From NCBI GenBank assembly GCA_029465975.1, contig CM055728.1, positions 8,229,689 to 8,293,688 on the forward strand: a stretch of DNA of 64,000 nucleotides, in the 5' to 3' direction. This DNA comes from Dallia pectoralis. Its lineage: Eukaryota; Chordata; Actinopteri; Esociformes; Umbridae. Below the pieces are notes generated by a model. That model saw nothing but the letters and a program-made list of their open reading frames with translations, was not told where the DNA came from and made no database searches. Of the stretch, positions 1 to 11,819 are shown piece by piece. The first letter of the stretch is position 1, and each line of letters starts with the position of its first letter. The position numbers and the translations under genes are program-made.

Positions 1-514
1 CATTTTTGCAGGCCACTTTCAGCTTGTTGTCTTGAACAATTACTGGGTTCTTTTAAAAGTGTGTTTTGAGTCTTTGTTCTCCTTAAGACCGCGTTTTTAA
101 ATTAAACCCGGCACAGTTTGTCCTTGCAAGCCATAATTAGTATTTCCCTGATTTCACGGTTTTAGTCAAAAACAAGCACCCAGTGCCAGAAGCAGCAAAG
201 CAAAACATTCACCTTCTCACTGTTTGACTTTTTTGTAATCAATGACCTGGTTTGTTATACTAAAAACCTCTAGTGTGTTCAGGCAAGTTGTACTCAGGCT
301 TTCTTATGTCATGCTATATGTGTAAACCAATCTAACCCTTCCAATAAGTTGTCAATAGATGGTACAAGTGGAAATTGCCATACCTTGTGTCTGAAGGTCA
401 GCTTGAATCTGTTCAGCAGTTCATCAACGTTATTTCTTTACCATTCAAACAACCCCTTGCAGTGACACAGGGAAGTATGCTACAGTGGCATTGACTTCCT
501 TACGTCATAAATCA
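1..514. other. Unique non-coding DNA, nothing recognised
   Basis: AT-rich sequence without a plausible coding frame, RNA gene or repeat that I recognise. Confidence 0.5.
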
Positions 515-828
515 CATTCGGTTGGCAATTTAATTACTCAAATTAAAAACAACAACCCCATAGCACGAATGTAAAATGAAATTAAAGTGCATGATTGCGA
601 CTTATACAAAAAAACACGGACAACACAGCTTCCACTAACGCACAACGGCAAGTAGAATATAATAATCACAAGCACCCATGAACCTAATCAGGGACCTTAA
701 ATAGCGCACTGATTAATTAACCTATGCCTGGTGCTTAGCTAAACACAAAACAGCTGTGCTCCTAATCAACAGAAGTGCTCTCCCCTAAACACCCAGTGAC
801 AACACAGCTCACCACTCCATGATAACAG
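515..828 (-). repeat. LTR-like repeat, family L1, copy 1 (minus)
   Basis: This block matches, on the minus strand, the LTR-like sequence also found at 11.3-11.7, 18.9-19.2, 22.0/23.5 and 44.1-44.4 kb. Shared landmarks are GGGGAGAGCAC, the AGCACAGCTGTTTTG stretch, and a TATA-like CTATTTAAGG (here degraded) before GGTCCCTG. The copy near 22 kb follows a purine-rich tract, which supports an LTR identity. No target duplication was found for this copy. Confidence 0.6.
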
Positions 829-3800
829 TGGAAACCAGCAAGGCCTCTTTTTCCTTGTTCCTCTTTTGTCTTTTCCTCCATTACCATTGCGGCACAATGC
901 GCCAAACCCTGACTCATCAGAGTTAAATTCCAAAGTAAATGGGGATTACCTGCTTGAAATCTAATTATTTGTGACAAATTGTAATGTAGAAGATGTTGTT
1001 TTTAGAATTTTAATATCTTTATTATTTTAATATGTTGCAGGGATGCCAATACTTTTACATTTGGCTGTGTGCCAAATCCAGCAAGTAAAAAGCGTTAAAG
1101 CAAAAGGGATCTATTCAATTGTCTTTGTTCCCAAGATGCTATAGTAGGACAAAATCCTTTTATATTGAGGAGGCTTATTGCTGTTCGGGCCATTACCTTA
1201 GGTTGAGGCTTGTATTCCCTTTCCCACAAGCTTTAATCAAAACGCTACACTAGCCTCACAGTTAAAATGGCTCCCATGACAAAAAAGGCTGCAATTTCAG
1301 CGAGCCCCCCTGAACAACCATAAATAAAGCAGAAAACTTATGATTTCACATTTACCTTAGTGCCACAAGGTCAGCTTCAGTCTTCACCAACTTTACTTTC
1401 ACCCAGTTAGTATCTCCCAATTAGACTTGATCTCTCTTCTCTCTCTCAGTGGATCACCCTGACCAAAGGGTGGAGGTTAATTCTGTCTGCAGCTCTGCTG
1501 CTCGTATCGGGAGGGGATCAAGTGTGAAAAACAGTCTTTAGTCTCTCCACTGCAAGGTGGCTAACTGACAGCCCCTCAGCCTCACTGTCACTCTCCCTCG
1601 TCTATGAGACAAGTCACAGTGTTTTGAATTCCTTTACTTAAGTCCAGGAAAGAATTTACTTTAAATGCATGCAGAGAATATGCAAACAGGTACTAAACAT
1701 TATTACTTTATAAAACTTACTATACAATACTATACAATACTTTTGGCTCCCAAAAATAGAAGGACTATGAATACAACTTGCTATAATTTCTAAATGATTC
1801 CTCTGACATCCATCAAATTAAAGCTTTAACTCCATAGTCATTGATACTTTTAATACCCATAGTGCTGGAACACAGAGCATAAAAAGTACCTCTGGAGTCC
1901 CGGGTAATTATCACATAAGGCTGTGTTTGATATGGATTTAAACATAGGCTTTACTACATTGCAATAAATTACAGTGTGAATCAAGTACATGTCTAGGTGG
2001 TCGGTGAGGTTTAAACAATTCAAAGAGGTAGAAAAAGGTATCACCAGCACATTGGTGCCTTTATAGCACATGGTGTAAAGGCAATCTCCATGTTACACAG
2101 TTAATAAAGATATTTATTATTATGATTATTTTATTATTATTATTAACCCAGCATTTAGAGAATCTGACCAGTGGCATCCCCCCTGTACCAGTCCTATTAG
2201 AGGTACAGTATCCAACAGTTACAGCACAGATGACAGGTAACTGGTAATGGATTACATTTATAGGGTGACCTACCCAACCCACAGCCAACACAAGCAGACC
2301 GGGATCACGCTCAGCCAATCGGACGCATCAGAAGCCTGTTGACCAGGCCACATCAGTTAAAGAGACAACAACACCAACGCAAATAGGGACAAATTGATTG
2401 GTTTTGACGAATGGCTATGAATTATTAATTTACCCACAAGTCTACGCGTCCTCGTTTAAAAGCCTCAAGTTGGAACTTAAGCCCAAGTGAAGACATAAAC
2501 AATGCTGACCAATTATTACACCACAAAGCCATAAGCCATTTTGAATAATTAATGACGAGAATTGTTCTGATCGATTTTTTTACTCGTCTGTTGGCGCTTT
2601 GATCTTTTGACCAAATATTTGGCCGAATTTTCTATTTGTTTTTTCGATCAAAGGGAGAAAGAAGGAATGGCCGGGTTTTTACATGGACACACTGTACGGT
2701 GAGTCACGGCTGGTTGAGCAGACTCACTGGCCAGATGATCTGTAGTGGTGAGCATGAATTGACCCGTGTGAGATTGAGGAAATGAGTGAACTTTCAAAAT
2801 CAATGTATAGACTGAGCTATTCAGGTTTGAGTAGCACCAATTGGCTCCTGTCAAAATTTTCAAACAAACCTCATTTTTGAAGTCGAAGCTTTATGCAACA
2901 AGCATGAAACCAAATGAGAAAATAAAACCAAAACGGGGACAAAAATCAGTTTTAATCATCATCGTCAAGGAAACCCAAAATATCCGCATGTGTCCTTTCC
3001 TAGGATGTAATCTAATCACTCGATTATGTTATCCCTTTATATTAATACATTCTTATTGTAGCGTTAAACCAACAGAATGTCCTCATTCAAAGTAGTCTGC
3101 AGTGCCGAGTGGACACGCCAGGTCCGGTCTCACCTGAGGATTAGCTTCCATTGGCTGAGCGAAACTGCCATGTTCATCGGAGTAATCTGGAATTGTATGA
3201 GCGCACAGAGCTATCGTAATCCCCGCCACCACTCTGCCCTTATTTTGTAGGTCAGACATTACCAGGAGCGAGACTCATCTGACCCAACTGTGGCCGGCTC
3301 AGGCCAGCTCAGGCCGGCTCAGGCATTACACACAACGGCAATCGACGTTGCTCAGAACAGGTTGAAGAAAACACGCAAATTAGCGCTCAGAAATAAAAAT
3401 GTGCGTGTAGAACGCCACGCACCGACGGTTTCCCGAACTGAAGATACAAAAAAAACTAAAGGGAGACAGAGAGAAATCCCAATCCATGTGCTCAATGACT
3501 CGCCTTATGAATTTCCTTATGCGGGGCTAAAGGTTAAGGGCTTAAAAAGGCAGACAAAGCGGTTTTAAAATGGGAATCTAAAATTGTACGCGGCCTGTCA
3601 GAGTGCACTGTGTTAGCCCCCGGGGATAGAAGTGGGCACACGGCTAGCAGAGTTTATTACTGTTGGGATAGACTCCCAGCCAGTCTGTGACCCAGTCCAG
3701 CCACTGTGTTTGAGAGAGGACTCCTATATAACAGATGAGCTGCCATTCTATGCCCGGCCTAATTTCAGCAGCTTGAATTTTGGAGGTTACGCGATCATTG

Positions 3801-5579
3801 TGTCTCGTAATGATGCCTTGTCCAAAACAACTGTCAAAAAAGAAGCATTGCTGCAAATTTTTTCGTTGTTGTTTCAGAAACTTTCTTTTTTCATTTCTTT
3901 CTTACACACAGAGACGTTTGATCACTCTCAGGCATCTCTTATCCCTCACCCCGCCCCTCTCTTTTTCACATATACAGTACACACATACACACCCCGTTTG
4001 AATAGCTTAGAAATGGGTTAACAGTTACATAATGCAAAGACAGCTAATTTCATAATGTGATTAGTCTTCCATGCTGTTCAACACATCAAGAAAATCTCCT
4101 GATGACCCCATGAAATTCCCAACCACTCAGGCACCACGCGTACCGCGTCCAATAGCCGAAGACGACACCGTCCGTCACTGCGGAATTCGGAGATTTGAAA
4201 TGGCGCCGCCCAACAAACAGTCCCAAACAATCGAGAGATAAGACATTGAGCTGACGTCCTAAAGATCTGCTGCCGCGACAACCGGATACCCTGACTGTCT
4301 GGGTCCCAGGTACCCGCAGCAGCGGCGTGTGAGAGCTGCTGGAGGTGCAGATTGTACCCTTGATGTGACACGGTTATTACAAAATGGACAGTTTATAGCG
4401 GCTTTCAAAAGCTTAATTGAAGGCAAGCTTATTGGGATTATCCAACAGCTGTCGGAGGCCAGGGTGGCAGGGAGAAATTAACCCCTGCATGTGAGAGTGA
4501 TCCGTCTTTCCTGCTTTTGCCTCTAAGGCACGCAGGGTGCACACCGGTCCAACAGGCGTACGCTCAAACAGGGGAAGGTTATTGTGCTCTTTCCTGTTGT
4601 TTCGTCTCTTGCACTAACAGCATTTCCTGTCTCCTGACTGCCAGGCTGTCTGTCATTTCTCAGCAATGTCGCAGTGTCTCACACACGGCCGACGGTGTTC
4701 CCTCGAAAACACAGCTCAGTCTGCCAGCAATGCATCCACTTTAATGTCAAAAAGTGCATCTCATTGCCAGCTGTCGTCAAACAGATTCATGGCTGTTTCG
4801 AAAGTAGCATCCAGTATGGCGGCGCGGCGGGAATACCAATTGGAGGAATGACGCTGCATTTTCCGTGTTGGGGGTGAGGGGACTCGGTGTCCCACGGTCG
4901 ACATATGCCCTTGGCAGACATGGCGAGGGCCCGGGTCAATTACGGGGCGGTCAAGTTGAATGAAGTGAAGAGAAAAATAGGAAAAACCTATTGCTCCTTG
5001 GCTTGGGGCGGAACAATGTGCCCAATTTCGGCATGCGGTACTTCCGCCACATCAACAGTGAATCTCCCCAACAACTTTTGTGTGCTGGAAATTATCTCGG
5101 ACTGTTTTATTAGGGAGACAGGTGAATGTTGCTTACTCTCAGTCAATTAAAATGCAAGAATCATTGGGTAACCAATAAGAGCTGCTGATATTCCAATCAA
5201 ACGCTGTGCATGCTTGCTTTCATCTGTCTCTCAGACAGCTACTAGGTCCTAGTGAAGCTGTCAGGTGATATGAGAAAAAGCATAGAACACGTGGCTTTCT
5301 GCACATACTGTGAGCACCCACCGGAAGACTGTTGAGTTAGACTTTACAGTATATTGTTCAGTGGATTAATCCCAAATCGTCCCCTCAGCTCATCTCACTG
5401 TCAGATTGACAATTTCTGAGAAGATGTGTCCAGCGTAAGTAATGCGGAAAGCCTCCACCTTGTCAATCAGAGGGCAAGGCGGAGCTACAGATTGATTGAT
5501 TAGACCCACCAAACACCCTCACATTTCCACAACTGCTTAGTGTGCCACGTTTCAGGGGACAATTTGGAATGGGGCCACA
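829..5579. other. Non-coding DNA without recognised gene
   Basis: About 4.7 kb with only short, low-quality open frames. Visible details are an ATT-rich microsatellite near 2104-2144 and a short GGCCGGCTCA-type duplication at 3292-3325. I see no splice-flanked exon with a recognisable protein motif, no tRNA or rRNA. Frames near 3.3-4.0 kb and 4.1-5.1 kb have no family signature and are treated as chance. Confidence 0.45.
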
Positions 5580-5735
5580 GGAAGGAGTTGGTGTAGTTTA
5601 GTGGTAGAAGTCATGCTTTGTATGAATGATGTCCTGGGTTCAATCCCGAGCTTCTCCCCAGGTCGCCGTTGCAAATTAGAATTTGTTCTCAATCGGTCTA
5701 CCTGGTTAAAAAAAGGTTAAATAAAAAATAAATAA
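5580..5735 (+). repeat. tRNA-derived SINE (tRNA-Ala-like head)
   Basis: The head reads as a tRNA-Ala-like Pol III promoter with a degraded A box (GTTTAGTGGTAGA) and a good B box (GGTTCAATCC, about 5638). It is followed by the fish SINE tail TTGTTCTCAATCGGTCTACC, then GGTTAAATAAAA and an A/T-rich end. The same head, inverted and tandemly amplified, occurs at 56.8-57.3 kb. No cloverleaf is intact, so this is a SINE and not a functional tRNA gene. Confidence 0.8.
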
Positions 5736-6135
5736 TAGTAAAAATAGGCTGGTTGGATAATCAGTTATTCTCCCGTTCTCTCGTTCGTAGCCCTCCTTCC
5801 TCATCTCTCCCACTCTGGCGAAGTAGCGGCACTTGCTGTGGGAGGTTAAGACGGAGTAGAGGCGATACGAGAAAAAGCTGGGCTGATCCAATATGTCCCA
5901 AATGAAATGACATGCCTGTTTCCATCTGAGTTACAGACGTTGACTAGGATACAGGTGTTATTGAGCTGGTGTGCTGGATGGCTGTGACCGGAGAAGCTGA
6001 GATCGTGCCTGCAATGGTCACTCATAGACCGGCCCTGCTGTTCATTTCCTGCAGAGCCCTGATTTACTCAAATGCTCTGGCTGGCGCGGTGAAGGATCCC
6101 TCTGTCTTATTTCATGCACACTGATATCGACAAAA
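5736..6135. other. Non-coding spacer
   Basis: Nothing recognised between the SINE and the minisatellite. Confidence 0.5.
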
Positions 6136-6870
6136 TGTCAGTGCCTCTAGGTGTCTCTATCTGTTTTTCATATATCTATGTCAGTGCCTCTAGCTGTCCC
6201 TATAATTTTTTCATATATCTATGTCATTGCCTCTAGCTGTCTCTATCTGTTTTTCATATATCTATGTCATTGCCTCTAGCTGTCTCTGTATGTTTTTCTT
6301 ATATCTATATCACTGCCTCTGTCTCTGTCTGTTTTTCATACATCTATATCACTGCCTCTGTCTCTGTCTGTTTTTCATAAATCTATATCACTGCCTCTGT
6401 CTCTATCTGTTTTTTATATATCTATATCACTGCCTCTGTCTCTTGTCTGTTTTTCATATATCTATATCACTGCCTCTGTCTCTGTATGTTTTTCTTATAT
6501 CTATATCACTGCCTCTGTCTCTGTCTGTTTTTCATACATCTATATCACTGCCTCTGTCTCTGTCTGTTTTTCATATATCTATATCACTGCCTCTGTCTCT
6601 TCTCTGTTTTTCATATATCTATATCACTGCCTCTGTCTCTGTCTGTTTTTCATATATCTATATCACTGCCTCTGTCTCTTGTCTGTTTTTCATATATCTA
6701 TATCACTGCATCTGTCTCTTGTCTGTTTTTCATATATCTATGTCACTGCATCTGTCTCTTGTCTGTTTTTCATATATCTATATCACTGCATCTGTCTCTT
6801 GTCTGTTTTTCATATATCTATGTCACTGCATCTGTCTCTTGTCTGTTTTTCATATATCTATATCACTACC
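6136..6870 (+). repeat. 39/40-base minisatellite, about 18 copies
   Basis: Tandem units contain CTGCCTCTGTCTCT, then TGTTTTTCATATATCTAT. Units are 39 or 40 bases, so the reading frame shifts between copies and long pyrimidine-rich open frames arise on the plus strand (Cys/Leu/Ser/Phe-rich, membrane-like). The 590-codon frame that starts here continues across the unrelated 41-base array at 7136, which shows that the frame is a composition artefact and not a gene. Confidence 0.9.
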
Positions 6871-7135
6871 TCTCATTCTCACTCTCTACCTTCCATTTAT
6901 CACATGCTCTCTCTTAATCTTACCAGTTCTATCGCCCCCCTTACTTTTTCATATTTTCAAAGTATATCTCTTGCTCTCGTTCTCCCTTCCTTTCTCTCTC
7001 TTCCTTTCCATCAAACTCCCTCTTTTTACTTTTAATTTGAAAAATAAATCAATAAATGGCTCTCTTATTTTTTCTCTGCCTGGGAATTATGGGTACAAGA
7101 GTATACAGGCTCTTGATTGTTTTCATTCTGGCCCG

Positions 7136-7675
7136 ACCTCATCCTTCCTCACCCAAACCTCAATCTCTCTCACCCGACCTCATCCTTCCTCACCCAAACC
7201 TCAATCTCTCTCACCCGACCTCATCCTTCCTCACCCAAACCTCAATCTCTCTCACCCGACCTCATCCTTCCTCACCCAAACCTCAATCTCTCTCACCCGA
7301 CCTCATCCTTCCTCACCCAAACCTCAATCTCTCTCACCCGACCTCATCCTTCCTCACCCAAACCTCAATCTCTCTCACCCGACCTCATCCTTCCTCACCC
7401 AAACCTCAATCTCTCTCACCCGACCTCATCCTTCCTCACCCAAACCTCAATCTCTCTCCCCCGACCTCATCCTTCCTCACCCAAACCTCAATCTCTCTCA
7501 CCCGACCTCATCCTTCCTCACCCAAACCTCAATCTCTCTCACCCGACCTCATCCTTCCTTACCCAAACCTCAATCTCTCTCACCCGACCTCATCCTTCCT
7601 CACCCAAACCTCAATCTCTCTCACCCGACCTCATCCTTCCTCACCCAAACCTCAATCTCTCTCACCCGACCTCAT
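7136..7675 (+). repeat. 41-base minisatellite, about 13 copies
   Basis: Nearly identical 41-base units start with ACCTCATCCTTCCTCACCC and end with TCTCTCACCCG. The period is not a multiple of three, so all three plus frames are read in turn and all are open, giving Pro/Ser/Leu-rich translations. Copies differ by single bases (for example near 7458 and 7560), indicating recent homogenisation. Confidence 0.95.
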
Positions 7676-8539
7676 CTGTCCCCACCCTTTCTCACCTGTC
7701 CCGCACGACTGGCCCAAACTCTCTCATTCTTGCAGTTACCCCTCTTACCTCTGAATTTAAGAGAACAAACGTCAGGGAGTGTAAGACTGGCGGAGAATAC
7801 GTCAGAGGGGGAGGTGTGTCATTGGTTATATAACCCTGTATGTTTTCTCACTCCGCCCAGGTATCGGCTGTCTGCCTGTGGAGTTATAAATAAATGTGCA
7901 GGGTGTCTTCAAAGCCCGGGGTTGAGAGAGTGTAGAGCGGAGACAGATGCTCGCCAGCCACTGCCATATTTGGGTGTGCTGAGGGAGATGTGACGCGTTA
8001 CAGACTGTTCTAAAACACACAACTGCTGGCTGCAGGTGACCTCACATTGATTACCCCACAAACTGCGGGTAGCTTTCATTAACCTGCTCTTCGTCCGACC
8101 TTCGCGGTGACACTGATATGTTTCAGGAGTACGTCAAACAGGAGCTGTGAATGCGATGTCTTAGAAGAAACAGCGTATCCGCCTATACGTTTGTATGGTC
8201 TGAAATAATTCCAAGGCATCTGTGTCTCTCTGCCACAAAAGCTTCACGCCTTCACAAGCTTGTGGTGCAGCAGCGGCTTGCAAACACAACTGTCCCCTGA
8301 GGGTAACCGTGAGTTGCTGAGGTCCTGGTGACAATACTTCTGGGACATGGCTTTCCTGTGGATCACTGGCGATAATGAGAGCGCTCCGTTCTGCTGATGG
8401 TTGGCGAGTGAACGGCTAACAGGGAGGATGAGGGGATGAAGAGACCTCGACAAGTGTGGACATGTGAGGACAGACGGACACACTATCTCTGTTATCTGCT
8501 ATCTTTATATAGCTTTATTGCAGCCTCTCATTTTCCCAC
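7676..8539. other. Non-coding DNA, nothing recognised
   Basis: Unique sequence between two simple-repeat blocks. No coding frame with a known motif. Confidence 0.5.
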
Positions 8540-8790
8540 CTACCACTTCTGTCTTCCCTGTCTCTCCTGTCTTCCTGCTCTCCTCTGTCTCTTTTTCCTC
8601 TGTCTCTGTTTCCTCTGTTTCCTCTGTCTCCTCTGTCGCCTCTGTCTTTGTCTCCTCTGTCTCCTCTGTCTCCCCTGTCTCCCCTCTCTCTCCGCTCTCC
8701 TCTGTCTCTGTCTCCTCTGTCTCCCCTGTCTTCCCTATCTCTCCTGTCTTTCTGCTCTCCTCTGTCTCTCTGTATTTTTCTCGGTCTTGC
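8540..8790 (+). repeat. Degenerate TCTCCTCTGTC simple repeat
   Basis: Pyrimidine-rich short-period repeat of CTCCTCTGTCTC-like units. It produces Ser/Val-rich plus frames and an opposing Glu/Thr-rich frame on the minus strand, neither of which should be read as a gene. Confidence 0.85.
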
Positions 8791-10253
8791 TGTTTATCTC
8801 TACCCTCTCTTATAGTTTTTCTACCACCCATGGTCGCCCTTGTTCACTCACCCCTTCTCTTTCTCTGCTATCTCTATCCTCTCCAACTATTCCTCAGCCT
8901 TTCTTCTTCTTCTTCTTCATCTCTCTCCCCCAGCCTGCATGCCTCTAGAATGACCTATATAGATGAGAGTAGAGAGAGTCCAGTGGTTGAGGCTGCTGCA
9001 CACGCCGTCCTGCCCCACAGCGTTTCTTCAAAATAGCGAAAAAGCTCACACCACAGAGGAAAGAAACCTTCCAGAATCTGCCTTTGTGTGATCTCCAGGA
9101 AAGACACCCAGGTCTGTGGCAATGAGTTGTTAGGTGTTGGGATCCATTTTAAAGGCATTGTTGCAATACATCTGATGTTATTCCGTTGAGAAAACAAGGT
9201 ATTTCTTTTGTTTGGTGCTTTGGGAAATATAGGGGAAGAATACAGCTCTATAAATTTGACAGTCGTCCAGACTAACAAGCATGTGCACAAACACATACAC
9301 GTGAACACATTCCCACACACACTAGGCCGTGAGCAGTCCTTCCGACTTGCAGTGTACAGTGGGGCTTCTGTGACCGATGCCCCCCCCCCCCCACACTGTG
9401 AGACAGAAAAGCCAGATCTAAGGACAAATGCCGGAGAGTTTGTTTCCAATGGCTCAGTCAATCGCAACATAGCCAGATGACATGGGCCTTCTCTTCACAC
9501 AGGCAGACATGGAAAAGCGATGGCATTTGAAACCCTCCTGGGATGTGTAAGCCAAAATACAAAATACCTCCACTCCTGCTTGGACGACTGTCCCTGTAAC
9601 TAAAAGTGAAGACTGACAAAAAATTCAAGCTGTTCAACAACATTTCTAGGTTTTATACTGTTCAAAAAAGCAGCTAAATACATATTTACTGTGCTGATGG
9701 TAATTCTATGTTTGCCAGTCCTAATCCTGGCCCTGTAGACACCAAAGCATTATGTTTAAAAAAGATTAGTGTCCTTCCTGTTTGGGCTTAGTCAGGCCTA
9801 AAAGCAGGACGGAAGTGGATTAAAATGGTTGCAAAGTAAGGGTATATCACTGAAAACTTTCAAAGTTTATTAGTCAACTACTGTATGTCTTTCATGTACT
9901 CTATCACTGAAGGGCAAGCCATCTTTTTGGGCACTTCATATTAATGCAGATGACTTTGAATACTGCTCACTTTTTGTTCAGCTTTGTTCATATTAATTAT
10001 ATTGACTGTAACAGAAAAATATTTTACAACATCAGTTTTCAAAAGGTTTATGTTTGACAGGGTTTCTATTGCATTTTAAGTTTTAAACATTGTATGGCTA
10101 AATTATCACCCAATACTAATGTTAAAAATATATTTGAAAAGTACTCAAATACTCAGTACTTAAATATTTCTGATGTTTATTTGTATGTGCTGACATATGG
10201 ATACATGTTATTATGATCAATAATCAAATGCCTAATACCACAGTTAAGATAAA
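8791..10253. other. Non-coding DNA without recognised gene
   Basis: Contains a C homopolymer at about 9380-9393. Otherwise unique AT-rich sequence with no recognised gene. Confidence 0.45.
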
Positions 10254-10258
10254 CCAAC

Positions 10259-10625
10259 TGTCACGAGTGGTGAGTAAGTGTACTGCACTGTCTGGTTTCG
10301 GGTGCACCCTTTCCTGGTTTGTGTTGGTTACAGCTGTTGGGGATTTGCAATCACTGGGCTATAAAGGGGATTGCTAGATGTCACTCGTTGCGCTTCATTG
10401 TTCTATGTCACACGTTGTTGGTAGGTGAGTGTTTGTTTATGTGGATTCGTCGCTGTGTTGGGTTTTGTAGTTGTCGCTTTATGTAAGCGCACTTTTGTTT
10501 CTCACAGTGTCTATTTAGTTCCACCGTTTGTTGTCGTGCTTGTTTTATTTAATAAACTACACGAATTGGAATTATCAAGCTCTGCAATTGGCTTCAACCG
10601 CACTACACCACCCTGGTTCGTGACA
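10259..10625 (+). mobile_element. Solo LTR with 5-base target duplication
   Basis: A 367-base block starts TGTCACGAGTGG and ends GGTTCGTGACA, so its ends form a short inverted repeat typical of Ty3/gypsy-type LTRs. It is flanked directly by CCAAC at 10254-10258 and 10626-10630. A polyadenylation signal lies in TTTAATAAACTA near 10547. No internal retroelement sequence adjoins it, so it is a solo LTR left by LTR-LTR recombination. Confidence 0.88.
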
Positions 10626-10630
10626 CCAAC

Positions 10631-11093
10631 CAATTCCTTCATTTGGAGAATTCTTGAAAAACCCAGTAAATATTTTGTTTCAACATACTTTTGAAGCAGG
10701 CCTAAGCCGTGATGACTAATTGCTTGCGTTTGCAATTCATCACGCAGTGGGTACTGTCAGAATATAAGTATGTAATTATTACAGTTGAAAAGTATACCTC
10801 TATTCTCCATGATGCACACACAGTTTGAAATAGCTGTCTAATGGTCAGCGTGTTTATTTGGTTTTCAATAAAGGGGTTTGGTGACAGAAATAAACATTCA
10901 GATAGGAACCTGACCAAATATACCGCCTAGATATGTAAAATGTGTTTTGCCATTTGGATATAGAAAAGCTCATATAACCATCTGTATTGTGTTTTTTAGT
11001 TGCACAAAGGATAAACGTTATAGTATTGTTGCGTTTATTTGGCAAATGCCCCAGGAAGGACCAAGGTATGGCTTACACTGTCACAAAGCTGTG
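10631..11093. other. Non-coding spacer
   Basis: AT-rich, nothing recognised. Confidence 0.45.
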
Positions 11094-11710
11094 CTCTCGT
11101 CATCTTCAAGTGTCATGTAATCCAACAGTGTAGTGAGGACGGGAACAAGAGGCAGAGCCAAAGAATCATGATTACGATGGTTTAATTACACAAAACAAAC
11201 GTCGAACACAAACGGAAACATAAACTAAAAAGAAAGCGCGCTAACCAAAGCGACCTAATAATTTCTATAATCAGTGCACGACCTTAACCAGTGTACGATT
11301 ACATACAACAACCGACATGAAACGTAGCATATTATCGATAACAAGCACCCGTGAACCTAAGATGTCCACGTTCGGTATGGCGTTTAATTACACAAATTAA
11401 AACAACCGTGTAGCACAAACGCAAAAACAAATACTGTAAGTACTTAAACTGCGCTAAAGAGCAACTTACTAAAACACGTTCAACACAGAGCCAACAAACA
11501 ATACACTCAGTGACATGAATATGTAAGATTGAATTAATAACAAGCACCTGTGAACCTAACCAGGGACCTTAATTAGCCCACTGATTAACAAACCGATGCC
11601 CGGTGCTTAGCTAAACCCAAAACAGCTGTACTTTGAATCAACATATTACACAGGAGTGCTCTCCCCTACACACTCTGTGATAGCACAGCTCACCCATGTG
11701 TGACAACAAG
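11094..11710 (-). repeat. Two partial L1-family LTRs in tandem (minus)
   Basis: On the minus strand an L1-family LTR runs from about 11710 to 11363. A second, headless copy follows from about 11361 down to about 11094. Diagnostic direct repeats are AACAAGCACC(C/T)GTGAACCTAA at 11340 and 11540, and TTTAATTACACAAA at 11180 and 11384. The second copy lacks the first 150 bases or so of the LTR. Confidence 0.6.
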
Positions 11711-11819
11711 CAGGCTTCGTCAACTTTGTCACCGTCCTAGCCACTCCTTTCCTTCCATCACATCATTGTCTTGTCTCATTGTTACACACACATGGTGCCC
11801 ATTGCCTGATTGGAAGGAG

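Noticed and set aside
6136..6870. Possible CRISPR-like array because of regular 39-40 base repeats
   Set aside because: There are no unique spacers; units are contiguous, and the context is a vertebrate genome.
6221..7993. A 590-codon open frame, Leu/Ser/Pro-rich with membrane-like repeats
   Set aside because: It is read through two unrelated minisatellites with periods of 39/40 and 41 bases; openness comes from lack of stop-forming triplets in the units.
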